62,000 bases of DNA, taken from NCBI GenBank assembly GCA_905221605.1, contig CAJNDS010002207.1:1-62000 (forward strand). Reading direction: 5' to 3'. Position 1 is the stretch's first letter. Each line of letters starts with the position of its first letter. A program made the translations under genes and the position numbers. Positions 40,280 through 49,250 of the stretch are shown piece after piece. The DNA is from Symbiodinium natans (lineage: Eukaryota; Sar; Dinophyceae; Suessiales; Symbiodiniaceae). Below the pieces are notes generated by a model that was not told the origin of the DNA, searched no databases, and saw only the letters and a program-made list of their open reading frames with translations.

Positions 40280-40690
40280 TCAAGCGCGCGCGCGTGCGCT
40301 GAGGAAAGCTCCTGTCGCGAGTTGCCATCTGGGCCGGCTGGGGCCGCCGACCCACCGCGCCCGTGGCGCAGCGGCCGCTGCATCCCTTTCCAGACGTGTC
40401 GCCCAGGGAGACGCGTGGAAGCCCTGCGAATGCAGGTGCTGTGCCGCTTGCTCTGCCGCGCGTGTGCTCGGGGGCGTATCGGCAGCACTCACGTCCAAGA
40501 GTGGGCGGACGAGGTGTGTGCCGAGCGCCCGCAGTGTGTCGCAGGACGCCCAGTAGGCGGCATGGCGCTCCTGAGCGCCGACCGTGATCCAAGCCCTCCC
40601 ATGCCATGGGGAGCTGAGCACGCCTGCGTGCAAATCGAAGCCGGGCATTGTTTTTCAAGCAAATCTTTGGGGGAGACAAAATAGAAAAAA
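40280..40690 (-). pseudogene. Inverted LINE segment
   Basis: On the minus strand: RFARRRAQLPMAWEGLDHG then RHAAYWASCDTLRALGTHLV. This is the text that should follow the segment at 39898-40275 in an intact element, but here it runs on the opposite strand, so this piece has been inverted. AAGTTGAAAAAAACATCTCA (40264) and AATAGAAAAAAACATGGAAG (40680) lie near the two ends. Confidence 0.5.
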
Positions 40691-41094
40691 ACATGGAAGG
40701 CACTACCGTTCGGCGTTCAATGGGGGGAAACGGATTTGCAATGTAGGGCGGAAAATCATCATCATCATCACGATCACCATCATCATCGAGCGGGAATCCG
40801 TTGGCGATGACCTCTCATCCTGGCGCTCTGTGACAACGGGCCGCCTGGGCAGCATCATGAGCAAAAAAGATACACCGGAAGAGGAGAGAGTCAAGAGTCA
40901 ACTCTGGGGAGGTGGGGGGCGCTGTGAGTACCCGGGCAGCAAATGGGCGGCCTGTGACTCCAGCAAGGCGACCGAGGATGGGTCGAGCTCACGCGGAAGC
41001 GCGCTGTGCAGCTGCGGGCAGCTCCAGAGTTCCAAACTGAAAAACTAGTGAAAATTCCAAGCGCTGTCAAGTCTGGACGCGCAGCCCAGCAGCG

Positions 41095-41260
41095 TTGCGA
41101 ATCAGCTATTTTGAGGCAGTTGTGACTCCTGTCGTGTGCTTTGGTGCAAGGCCTCGCAAGATTTCTCTTCATCACCTTCGTCAGCTTGACTGTGCATGGC
41201 GAAGTCTGCTTCGCACTTTGTTTGGTCCACCACCCGGCGTCGATTGGAGCACGAGATTTT
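41095..41260 (+). pseudogene. LINE fragment A, left part
   Basis: YFEAVVTPVVCFGARPRKIS followed by LHHLRQLDCAWRSLLRTLFG and PPPGVDWS: the region after the RT thumb in dinoflagellate LINEs. Homology stops at about 41255 and appears to resume at 42876. Confidence 0.6.
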
Positions 41261-41489
41261 GCACCTCTGACTTCCAACAACGGCTTCATATGAAAAGCTC
41301 GTCAGCTGCGTACTGTCCAACAGATGGACTATGGAATGGATACCTCCTGGAAAACACGGTCGCGGCCGCCCTCGAAATGGCGTGGGGCCAAGTGCGCGGA
41401 AGCATCGGATCAGCAGGATGCGCATGCATGGAACTCTGGTGCTGCTGCGCGTAAACAGCGCATAAGCAGCAACGGTCTCCGCAAATTGC

Positions 41490-41935
41490 CCACGTGCGTC
41501 CTGATAGCTGAATTGCCCGTGCTATATGTTACGACTTTGCTCGACCCACAGGTTCACCCGCGTCTGTAATGCCCGTGCTATACGAAAAAATCATTAAAAA
41601 ATCCTGCTCGATCCTGCGCGTTCTCCCACATTTGTCATGATCACTGAGTCGCTTGTGCCATACTAGCAAATTCTGCTCGACCCAGCATGTTTTCCTGCAG
41701 TTGTCAGGATGGCTATTTCCCTGGCGCTACGATTAAAGAGGGACCCAGCTGGCCCAGAGCGTTCTCCCGTGGTCACCATGATAGCTGAGTCGCCCGTCTA
41801 TACATTTGGGCTCGATGTGCTGCGATTGAAGATTCTGCTTGACCCAGCGCATTTTCCCGCGTTTGTCACGATGGCTGAATCGCTCTCGATCCAGCGAAAT
41901 CTCTTGCGTTTCTCATGATACCTGCGTCACTTGTG
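41490..41935. repeat. Degenerate minisatellite, about 70-110 bp period
   Basis: About five diverged units, each with CTGCTCGACCCAGCG-like text, then TTTTCCCGCGTTTGTCA-like text, then GATGGCTGAGTCGC and a CCGTGCTATAC-like end (starts near 41528, 41608, 41675, 41740 and 41835). It sits inside the interruption of LINE fragment A. Confidence 0.6.
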
Positions 41936-41958
41936 CCATGTTTGCGCAGTGCCCTACA

Positions 41959-42739
41959 TTTTTTTTTTCTCGCACCTTTTTTCCGCCAGCTGGAAGGAGT
42001 CCCTTCGCTACGGCCGCAGGGGCAGGCAACTGTGGCCCTCAGGGGCAGCGTGGTGGATGACGCTGTCGAGCGGCGGGCCTTCGCCAGCCTCAGGTTGCAG
42101 CGGCTGCCGCCAGGCACCTCCAAGAGCCGTACTGGCGACTGCCTGCTGCACCGCGACCGAAAGCATGCTCCACCAGCGCCTCGCCCAAGCTGCTGTCGCT
42201 GCCGCGCGCACGGAGAGGGGGGCGCGGTACGCCTTGAGACGCACCAGGTCTCGCACGAAGCCTCGGGCCTGAGCGTTCCAGCGGCCGCCCACCTCGGAGC
42301 CGAGCACGACGAGCGTTTGCGGCCCCCCTCGCGTGAGCTCCGGGTACGCGGCGTGCTTGCGGCGCTCAGCCACCCGCAGCACGGCTCCGTCCACGGCCGC
42401 TGCGCACGGCTGCGGGTGCCCCGATCGCGTGAGCGGGGAAACCAGCGTGGCGTCGCAGCACTGCGCCCCCCCGCTGCGCAGCGCCCCGTACACGACGAGG
42501 TCGAGTCTGCGACGGTCCTGCGCTCCGACCTGCGGGGCGGTGGTGTTGGCCAGCCACTGCTGCAGAACGACTTGACCTTCCGACCCCACCGCTTCCCGGG
42601 CGACCTGCACCCAGGCTCGCTCCACGATCTTGGCCCGCCTGGCGAGGAGTCCAGTGCGCGGGCACGCAAGTGCGTGGTCGCCGAAGCGGTCTACTGCGCC
42701 ACGGCAGCCATGGGGCGGCCCGCAGGTGTTGTTAAACAA
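41959..42739 (-). pseudogene. 5'-truncated LINE with C-terminal zinc/nuclease-like domain
   Basis: A single open frame of 243 codons (42739-42008) covers the C-terminal domain of a dinoflagellate LINE: a Cys/His cluster (CGPPHGCRGAVDRFGDHALA, then C), ARRAKIVERAWVQVAREAVG, RRRLDLVVYG, QCCDATLVSPL, RRKHAAYPEL, VLGSEVGGRW. The D...DAT pattern resembles a PD-(D/E)xK-type nuclease core, an inference. The 3' end is GCGGAAAAAAGGTGCGAG plus an A-tail of 10 (41968-41959). The frame is intact but the 5' part (endonuclease, RT) is missing, the usual outcome of incomplete target-primed reverse transcription. Confidence 0.7.
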
Positions 42740-42875
42740 ATTTTCCGCATGATCTCATGGTTGATTTTTTGATTTCGCCGGATGCAGGAACAATGCAGAT
42801 GTTCTAGTTCATGCGCTGCATTCATGTCATTCACTTCATTTTTACCCGCATTAATAATATTTTCTCTTCATCTTG

Positions 42876-43200
42876 ACAGAGTTTCATGCTTGGAACAACA
42901 AAGTTCGGAATGCCTGCCATGATAGCTCGTTAACAAATTGGAGGGAACAGTCTTTGGCAAGTTACTGGAAATTGGCCACTTACATTGCAAATTTGCCACG
43001 TGATCGATGGGTGATTTGTGTTGGAGTGGCACCCCCGACGAGTTCAGGCTGGGAGGTAGCCTAGCAATTGGGAAGATGCACTCATGATGTATTGTCGTTG
43101 GCGTCAACCGGGAAATTGGAAGTCCGCAGCTGTTGATTCAAAATGGTGGTTACGACAAACAGATGATTTCATTAATTTCTGCGATGCTCTCCGCCTGTTC
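42876..43200 (+). pseudogene. LINE fragment A, right part
   Basis: EFHAWNNKV, then SYWKLATYIANLPRDRWV, then QPGNWKSAAVDSKWWLRQTD and DFINFC in a second frame. This is the text expected after GVDWS of the left part (41095-41260), so about 1.6 kb has been inserted between the two halves. Confidence 0.55.
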
Positions 43201-43290
43201 GCATTGACCTCGGATAGAGAAGAAAGCGACTTCGCGAATCCGTTACAAAGCAATGAGCCGCGCAATTAGTCGTCGCATTTGATTGTTTCA

Positions 43291-43860
43291 TTTTTTTTTT
43301 TTTTTCTCGCGCGCCTTTTTCCGCAGCCTGTCATAGCGGGGGTCGGGGTCGGGAGGGAGGGGCCTCACCGCCGCGGCGGCACGCGGCTGGCGGGCGGGGG
43401 GCGATCCCAGCGACCATCGGCCAGGACCTCGTGCAGCTCAGGCGCGGCATCATCGCCGTTGCTCTCACCTGCAAGGGGCAGCTCGAGCAAGGAAGATGCG
43501 AACGCGCGCTGGGCCGCAACGGCCAGGAGCGCCGCCCATCGCGCCACCCACCTTCTTGATTTTTCCTGAAACATGTGTAATGGTCCCAGGGCCCACGCTG
43601 CGCCCGCAAACTGTTGAAGTGCGTTCGGCCCGATATCGGCAAACCGTGCGGAGCCACCGAGCTGTTTGGTGAGAAACTCTGAGAACGCCTTGGTGGGCCC
43701 AGACCGAGCCCCAATGGACGCAGCTCCCAAGCCAGGCGGCGCAGATGGCCCACCATTGGACGAAGAGGCAGCCACTGGTCTTCGCCGCAAAGTCCGGCCT
43801 GTAAGCGGAATTGAACCAGCACTTTTGTACTGTGTGTCCGGGCTTGTGGCAATGTTCACG
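43291..43860 (-). pseudogene. 5'-truncated LINE, second minus-strand copy
   Basis: Minus strand 43560-43310 reads RWAALLAVAAQRAFASSLLE and PELHEVLADGRWD, the extreme C-terminus of the LINE ORF. The 3' end is GCGGAAAAAGGCGCGCGAG plus 15 A (43305-43291). Upstream text to 43860 is open but only weakly LINE-like. Confidence 0.6.
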
Positions 43861-44626
43861 CGGCTTCATTGCTTTTCTTGCTTTTGCGTTTGCCTTTGCA
43901 TCCCTGAGATTTGCCGCCCGCCGCTGTGGCAGCAACGACCTTGGCTGGTGCCCTTTTTCATGTCTTCCGGGTGATGATCAAGGCGTCTAAATCCGCAAAA
44001 TTGCTGGCATTGACAACGGCAAGAGTAGCATCCAGTTCTTTGATGATGTCCTTGAGTTTATGCGCAGGAGCGCAATTTTGCCCCCAGCATGAGTGAGGTG
44101 ATGCTCGCCGGAAGATGGCTTGGGAGGCAGCGCGCTGCCACCCACGCGTGTTGTCGAGCTGCGGCTCATCGTCGCCAAACACAGGCGGCGCCTCACCGTG
44201 CAGTAGGTCGTGCCAGGATGGGGATTCAAACCCTACGGCAGCCAAGGAGTCGCAGGCAGCCCGCAGCGGCTCAAGTGCCTCGGGTAGTCTCGCCTGCACA
44301 ACGCTGGAAAAGTGTCATTGTCGGAGCTTGACAGCTATTCATGGCAGCTTTCTTGCTGTATCGTCACCAGATGGGGACAGCTTTTGCCAGTGAGCCCTGT
44401 TCCGGGAACTGGATGCCCCCTTTGCAGCACTGCTTGACTCGCAGGCTGGCTCGTACGCTGCCCGTGTATTCACTGCGCGGCCAACTTCGCCTGAACTCAC
44501 TCTGGAATCCCCGTTGTTCCGTGTGCTGCTTTTGCGTCGGCTCCGTTTGCCGCTCCCGCTCACAGCATCTAGGTGCCGGTGCCACCAGCCGCATGATGTT
44601 TCGGAAATCACATTGCAGCCTGCCCC

Positions 44627-45344
44627 ATGTCTGGTGTTTTGCGCTCACGTGGAGGCCCGCTTGACGAGCGGCTGCCAGAGTTTGTCGGGAGGCTGGCGCC
44701 ACTGTTGCAACGCATGTCCTCGTGCGTGACCTCAATGTCGCCCCTGTCCGCCCGGATGAACGACGCATCGAGGTCATTGCCAATGGCTTGCCTCTCTGGG
44801 GTGGCGTCCAACTTGCCGTCGACACTACACTCGTCTCGCCGCTCACTGCGGCGGGCGTGCCACGTCGTGAAGGAGGCCGCGCGGCCGGGGCAGCTTTGCG
44901 TGTTGCAGAACGTGCCAAAGCCCGAACTTACCCAGAGCTGGCGTCCGGCCGCCGATGCCGGCTCGTCGTCCTCGGCGTTGAGGTTGGCGGGCGCTGGAGC
45001 CGCCAGGCCGCCCTGTTTGTCAGGCTGCTTGCTCGATGCCGGGCCCGAGCCGCTCCGGCTGCGTCACGGGCAGCGTGCACTTCCGCGTTTGCGCTGCGCT
45101 GGTCGGCACTCCTCGCCTTTGCAGCCGCACGTCCCTTTGCAGTCAGCCTCCTTTCCTTTCCCATCTCCGGCACAGCAAACGTTGATGGAGAATCGCCTCT
45201 CATCAGCGACATCGTTGCTGACTCGGCCGAGCAGCCCCCCCTTGCCAGTCGCCTGCCGTAGGTATCTGTGGGTTGTGCGTGGCCGTGGGCTACTTCACTG
45301 GGACCGCGAAGTGGATGCAGAAAAAAGGCGTGAGAGAAAAAAAA
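44627..45344 (+). pseudogene. 5'-truncated LINE, plus-strand copy
   Basis: 44722-45261 reads VRDLNVAPVRPDERRIEVIA, VDTTLVSPL, RTYPELASGRRCRLVVLG, VEVGGRW, then the WSALLAFAAARPFAVSLL end. The 3' end GCAGAAAAAAGGCGTGAG plus an 8-A tail (45337-45344) matches the minus-strand copies. The upstream portion is in a different frame, so one frameshift is present. Confidence 0.65.
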
Positions 45345-45432
45345 TCCAAAGTAATTGAGCTCTTGGATCCTTGCATTTAGCCATGGAGCTAAATGTGTTG
45401 ATTCATGCCGCTGATCAACGATGTGGACAGCT

Positions 45433-45717
45433 TCACGACCACAACCAAACTGTGCGTATCAGCTTGAGGATCTCCGGTCTTTTCTTGCCCTTCTGACATG
45501 CGGCAACCACCATTGTGAAAACATGCGCATCTGTTTTGCTCATGTTTGCGGACAAGTTTGACGCCAATTCGCCAAAGGAAACCGCCTCATCATCAAGCTC
45601 TCTGATGCCCACTGGTTCCGGTGAAGCGCCAGCCCTCAGAATCAGAGTTTCTAGCAGATCTTTGATGTAGATGCGCCCTGACGTCGCATCGTCCGTTCGC
45701 CATGGCACCTAAAGCTA
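45433..45717 (-). CDS. Possible exon on the minus strand
   Basis: About 92 codons of protein-like sequence (GRIYIKDLLETLILRAG, RELDDEAVSFGELASNLSAN, AHVFTMVVAACQKGKKR) preceded by an AG at the intron-like edge (GCTTTAG, then GTGCCATGG). The in-frame codon at the start is GTG; the ATG just after is in another frame, so this is an exon or gene fragment, not a complete ORF. On the same strand, 74 bases upstream, TTGGCTCAAG (45791-45782) matches the last 10 bases of the dinoflagellate spliced leader. Function unknown. Confidence 0.3.
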
Positions 45718-45849
45718 CGGCTGATAACCCTGTTACCAAGCAAGCACAGCTATGACGTAGCAAGCATTTGTCAACCGGTCACTTGAGCCAAGGCGTTGCC
45801 AAGGCAAGTCTGATGCAATCACTCTTGATTCACGGATGTCGTGACATGT

Positions 45850-46220
45850 GAGGCATCAAACGTCGCCAACGGCCGTCCTCAGACTTGCGAGGTGCTCAGA
45901 CTGCGGTCGACACGACGCTTGTCAGCCCCATCCAGCGCGACGGGCGCGCACAGGGCCGAAGCGAGGCCAGCGCTGGCTTTGCAACAAGCCACGGCGCGCA
46001 AACTACCCCGATCCCCAGCCAGGCGGGCACGGATGCTGCCGCTTGGTGGTGTTCGGACTCGACGTGGGCGGGCGCGTTGACGGCCACGCGGCGCTGGCCG
46101 CCTTGCGAGCAGACCCCCCAGACGGGTACGAAGAGGGAAAAAGGCCGATGCGGCTGTAAGAGCTCGTAGGCCGTAAGGGCACGGACACCACAGGCAGCTA
46201 GAAAAAGGAGCAAAAAAAAA
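45850..46220 (+). pseudogene. 5'-truncated, frameshifted LINE copy
   Basis: Spread over three frames: AVDTTLVSPIQRDGRAQ, then RLVVFGLDVGGRVDGHAALA, the same C-terminal segment as at 44722-45261. It ends in GAAAAAGGAGC plus nine A (46212-46220), matching the other LINE tails. Confidence 0.6.
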
Positions 46221-46477
46221 CAAATCCATTTACGTGGCTTCTGCACTACCAAAAGTGTACCAAACGGATCCTTTTGAGCAGCTTCGAGACGCGTGTTTCG
46301 CCAACAGGGCATTGTCCATGTGATGCCTTCTTTGGCGGTGAAATCGACCGTGGCGCCAACTCGCAGAACATGTTTGTTTGCCGAGACGGAAAATATAGAT
46401 GGCCATGGATTTGTCGTGTATTGTTTTCGTCCAACTGCATATCCCGTGTCGGATTTTGGGCTCGCTCCATGTGTTGA
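46217..46477 (+). CDS. Possible exon, Cys/Trp-rich
   Basis: An open stretch of about 86 codons directly after a LINE A-tail: SFETRVSPTGHCPCDAFFGG, DRGANSQNMFVCRDGKYRWP, WICRVLFSSN. Protein-like and unlike the repeats around it, but with no clear start and no family recognised; the stop is at 46475-46477. Confidence 0.3.
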   Translation, partial: KTNPFTWLLHYQKCTKRILLSSFETRVSPTGHCPCDAFFGGEIDRGANSQNMFVCRDGKYRWPWICRVLFSSNCISRVGFWARSMC

Positions 46478-46683
46478 CGCAGAGACAGCGGCCGGTATAC
46501 AATTATACTACATACGTCACATTGGAAGTCGAGCTGGGTTTGCGTAAGGTTTTATTTGGAACTCCTGTGCCACCATGGCTCTTCGGCTGTTCGTCAACTT
46601 GTCCTTCCTGGGCACGTGCTTGGCGCAATCAAATGGCATATCATTTGGCTACGAGGCTGCCTGTGGAAGTTCCCCAGAAAACC

Positions 46684-46903
46684 ATGATGGCGATTGAAGC
46701 CCAGGTGTGTTGGATGTCTTGCAAGCACTGATTGTCGGAAGGTGGCGCGGCACACAGACCCACGGCGCTTGTTGGAGGTTATGGAGGCGCAGGGCGGCCA
46801 CGATGAAGTTGCAACAAAAGCGCTGGAGGTTGGGGTTGCGCAGCAAAATGTCAACGTTGACATGCCATGTAATGATTATGGCATGGTGCCGATGGCTGTC
46901 TAG
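46684..46903 (+). CDS. Possible exon, ankyrin-like text
   Basis: The frame ending at 46903 reads RRLLEVMEAQGGHDEVATKA then LEVGVAQQNVNVDMPCNDYG, loosely like an ankyrin-repeat turn (NVNxxDxxGxxPL). No in-frame ATG at its start. Weak. Confidence 0.25.
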
Positions 46904-47001
46904 ACATGTGAAAGTTGTTCTACTATGTTATATTATGTTCTATTTGCCGGAGATGCCGATCGGTTCGTCAGGTAAGTCGAAAGTTGTTTGACTTCGCGAG
47001 C

Positions 47002-48694
47002 ATGGCCGATTCCATTGGCGGTGCGGCAAAATGGGCCACCGACACCGTCAGCGAGGTCACAAATCAGGTTTGACCATTTGTTGAGATCATGACTGCTCAG
47101 CTTCAATTGCCAGGTGCAAAACAAAGTTGTTGGTGTACAAGAAGCAGCAACATTGATCCAGGGTGCGCCGCTCGACCGTGACCATTCAGAAAAAGGTTCT
47201 CCAGTTGTTGGTGTGGAACCTTTTCAACTTGAGCCAGGCTTCACTAACGTTCGGGGGATTCCATCTGGTTTTTAGACTTCTCAGGAATGGGTACGTGCAG
47301 GAGGGAACGCAACTCACCGGCCAAGCGTGGGACAGCATGAAGGGCCTTGGTGACAAGATGGGCACGATCTATCAAGGCATCAGAGTCAGCTGCCGTGGAT
47401 TTGGCACGACATGCCAGCAGTTGTCGCAGTCAAAGGCATCGGTGCACGTGTTTGCGTTAAAAATACGATAGTATCTTGCGCCCGCCGTCCAGATTTTGAA
47501 CCTCTCGAGCCGGCATTTGCCAGTTGTCAGCCCAGTTGCCGTTGGGAGGACTACATCCCCATTTCTGATTTGTCAAGCTTCTGCACATGACCCAAGGTGC
47601 CAGCGGGGTCGCTCAAATCACAACGGACGAGGGCTTTCTGTCCAAGCTGGTGCACTGCATACGCGAGATCATCAGCAGACGCCCGGTGAAAATGGTGGGC
47701 GAAGTCTGGAAGTTTTGTAGTGGACACATGCCCGTCCTGCAGGGTGAGTCGCGGTAAAGTGATGCGAAAGCATGCACGAGGCAACAGCATCCTTGACATC
47801 TTGGGCTCGGCTTTGGAAAAGGTCATCGGCATCTTCACACAAATCAAGGAAACCCCCCCTACATTGCACCAAAAGCAGTCATGAATGGAAACTCTAATCG
47901 ATTTTGTTTTGTGCAGGACGCCGTTGTCAGCATCGTGTCAAAGCTTGGAGGAGGCCGAAGGCGAGCAACGACCCCCGAAGATCTGGAGAGAAAGAGAGAG
48001 ACCCTAATTAATGTCACTAACTTGGGAACTAAATATTTGTAAATACAAAATGAATTTGTGTTTTTGGGAACGAAGTCGTACTTTCCACATGCATTTTCCA
48101 GGCTGCGCCAGGCAGGTGAGGACGGTCGACGTCTTCTTGATTACAGCCAGTGCCCAGACTGTCAAAGCGCTTAATTTGCGGCCACCTGCACCATCCTTTT
48201 CTAAAAGCACATGTCGAAGAAGTTAGCATTGCCACTTCACTTCCCATTGGAAGCTTCTGGGGACAACTGCAAGTGTAAGCTCGGGATCCCTACAGCCCAG
48301 CCACTAAGGTTGCTCGAGGGTATCGACTTCGAATGGCTCGGGAATAAGATTACAGGCTTTGTTCCTTGTCGGCAGTTGGAACAAGGAACCCAAGAGAAGG
48401 CATCAAGTCGCCATGCCAGAAACGCGTGCGGCTCAGGTTGCCGACATCAAGAAACAGTCAGAAAACCTGGCGGAAAGCTCAGTCCGAGAAGTTCTAATTG
48501 TGATTTTGCGTCTTCAGGGTTGAGGGCTGGAACGGCCTTCGCTGGTGCTCGGGACTGCAACCGAATAGGGGGTTGCAGATGTCTCCACGCAAAGTTCGGC
48601 CCGAATCCCTTACCAGCACCCTGTCATCGTCACCTGACGCAGGTTGACATTGACACCATCCTGGGTCCAATGCTGTCCAAGATGGACAAGACTG
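47002..48694 (+). CDS. Unrecognised multi-exon gene
   Basis: A chain of short exons with compatible phases: 47002-47067 (starts MADSIGGAAKWATDTV), 47114-47164, 47301-47382 (QLTGQAWDSMKGLGDKMGTI), 47597-47743 (TDEGFLSKLVHCIREIISRR), 47781-47848 (SILDILGSALEKVIGIF), 47917-about 47990 (DAVVSIVSKLGGGRRR), 48147-48268, 48376-about 48520 (AAQVADIKKQSENLAESS) and 48643-48694 (VDIDTILGPMLSKMDKT). Acceptors are all AG; donors include GT (47068, 47744, 48695), GC (47165; 48269, GCAAGT) and apparent GA (47383, 47849). The 37-bp intron after 47743 is suspiciously short. The protein has repeated amphipathic, mildly hydrophobic helices; no family is recognised. The last exon is probably not the end. Exon edges marked 'about' are uncertain. 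Confidence 0.5.
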
Positions 48695-49250
48695 GTGAGG
48701 CCAGTGGTCCCTACCTAATTGCAGCGGGGCTTCGATGCAATCATTCCCTTTTAAAGCTTTTGGCGCAGAAGAAAGGGTGGCGGTGGGGGGGGGGGGAGGC
48801 GCCTGCTTGATCTTGTGCCAGACACCAAATTGACATGTTTACCAGGACTTAAGCTACAGTTGAAGGCGTGGGTTCTTGTAAGATTTCGATGTTCGCTTGT
48901 GTTCTTTCAGTGATCTGGCCTTTACAGCGTTTCCATGCTTTCTGTCTGGTTACGCAGCTGTAGGGTGGGTCCGACTCATCGAAAACGGTCATAAATTCAA
49001 TGCCCTTTCATGCCTCTCCAGGGTTCGGACCTTGGGCGCCGCCCTGCTTCACTATGCATCATGCGACGTGATGCGGTCACAGTGCGGGGGATACGATATT
49101 GAAGGGCTGCTCGTCTTGGATTCTTGGATTGCAGATGCAGTCCTAGTTGAAGGCACATGCCACAGCTGCCACAGACGTCAGAAACAGCCGGTGCTGATTG
49201 CACATTCCTTCGTTCTTGTCGCCTTCATTCTCTAGCTGCCTCCAGCTTCT

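Noticed and set aside
40727-40800. Possible CRISPR-like or structured repeat of ATC/CAT units
   Set aside because: It is a simple trinucleotide run (CATCATCATCATCACGATCA) without spacers.
41866-42772. 285-codon plus-strand and 267-codon minus-strand frames over the LINE copy
   Set aside because: They overlap the 243-codon minus-strand frame that contains the recognisable LINE domain; the others are Ser/Arg-rich shadows in GC-rich sequence.
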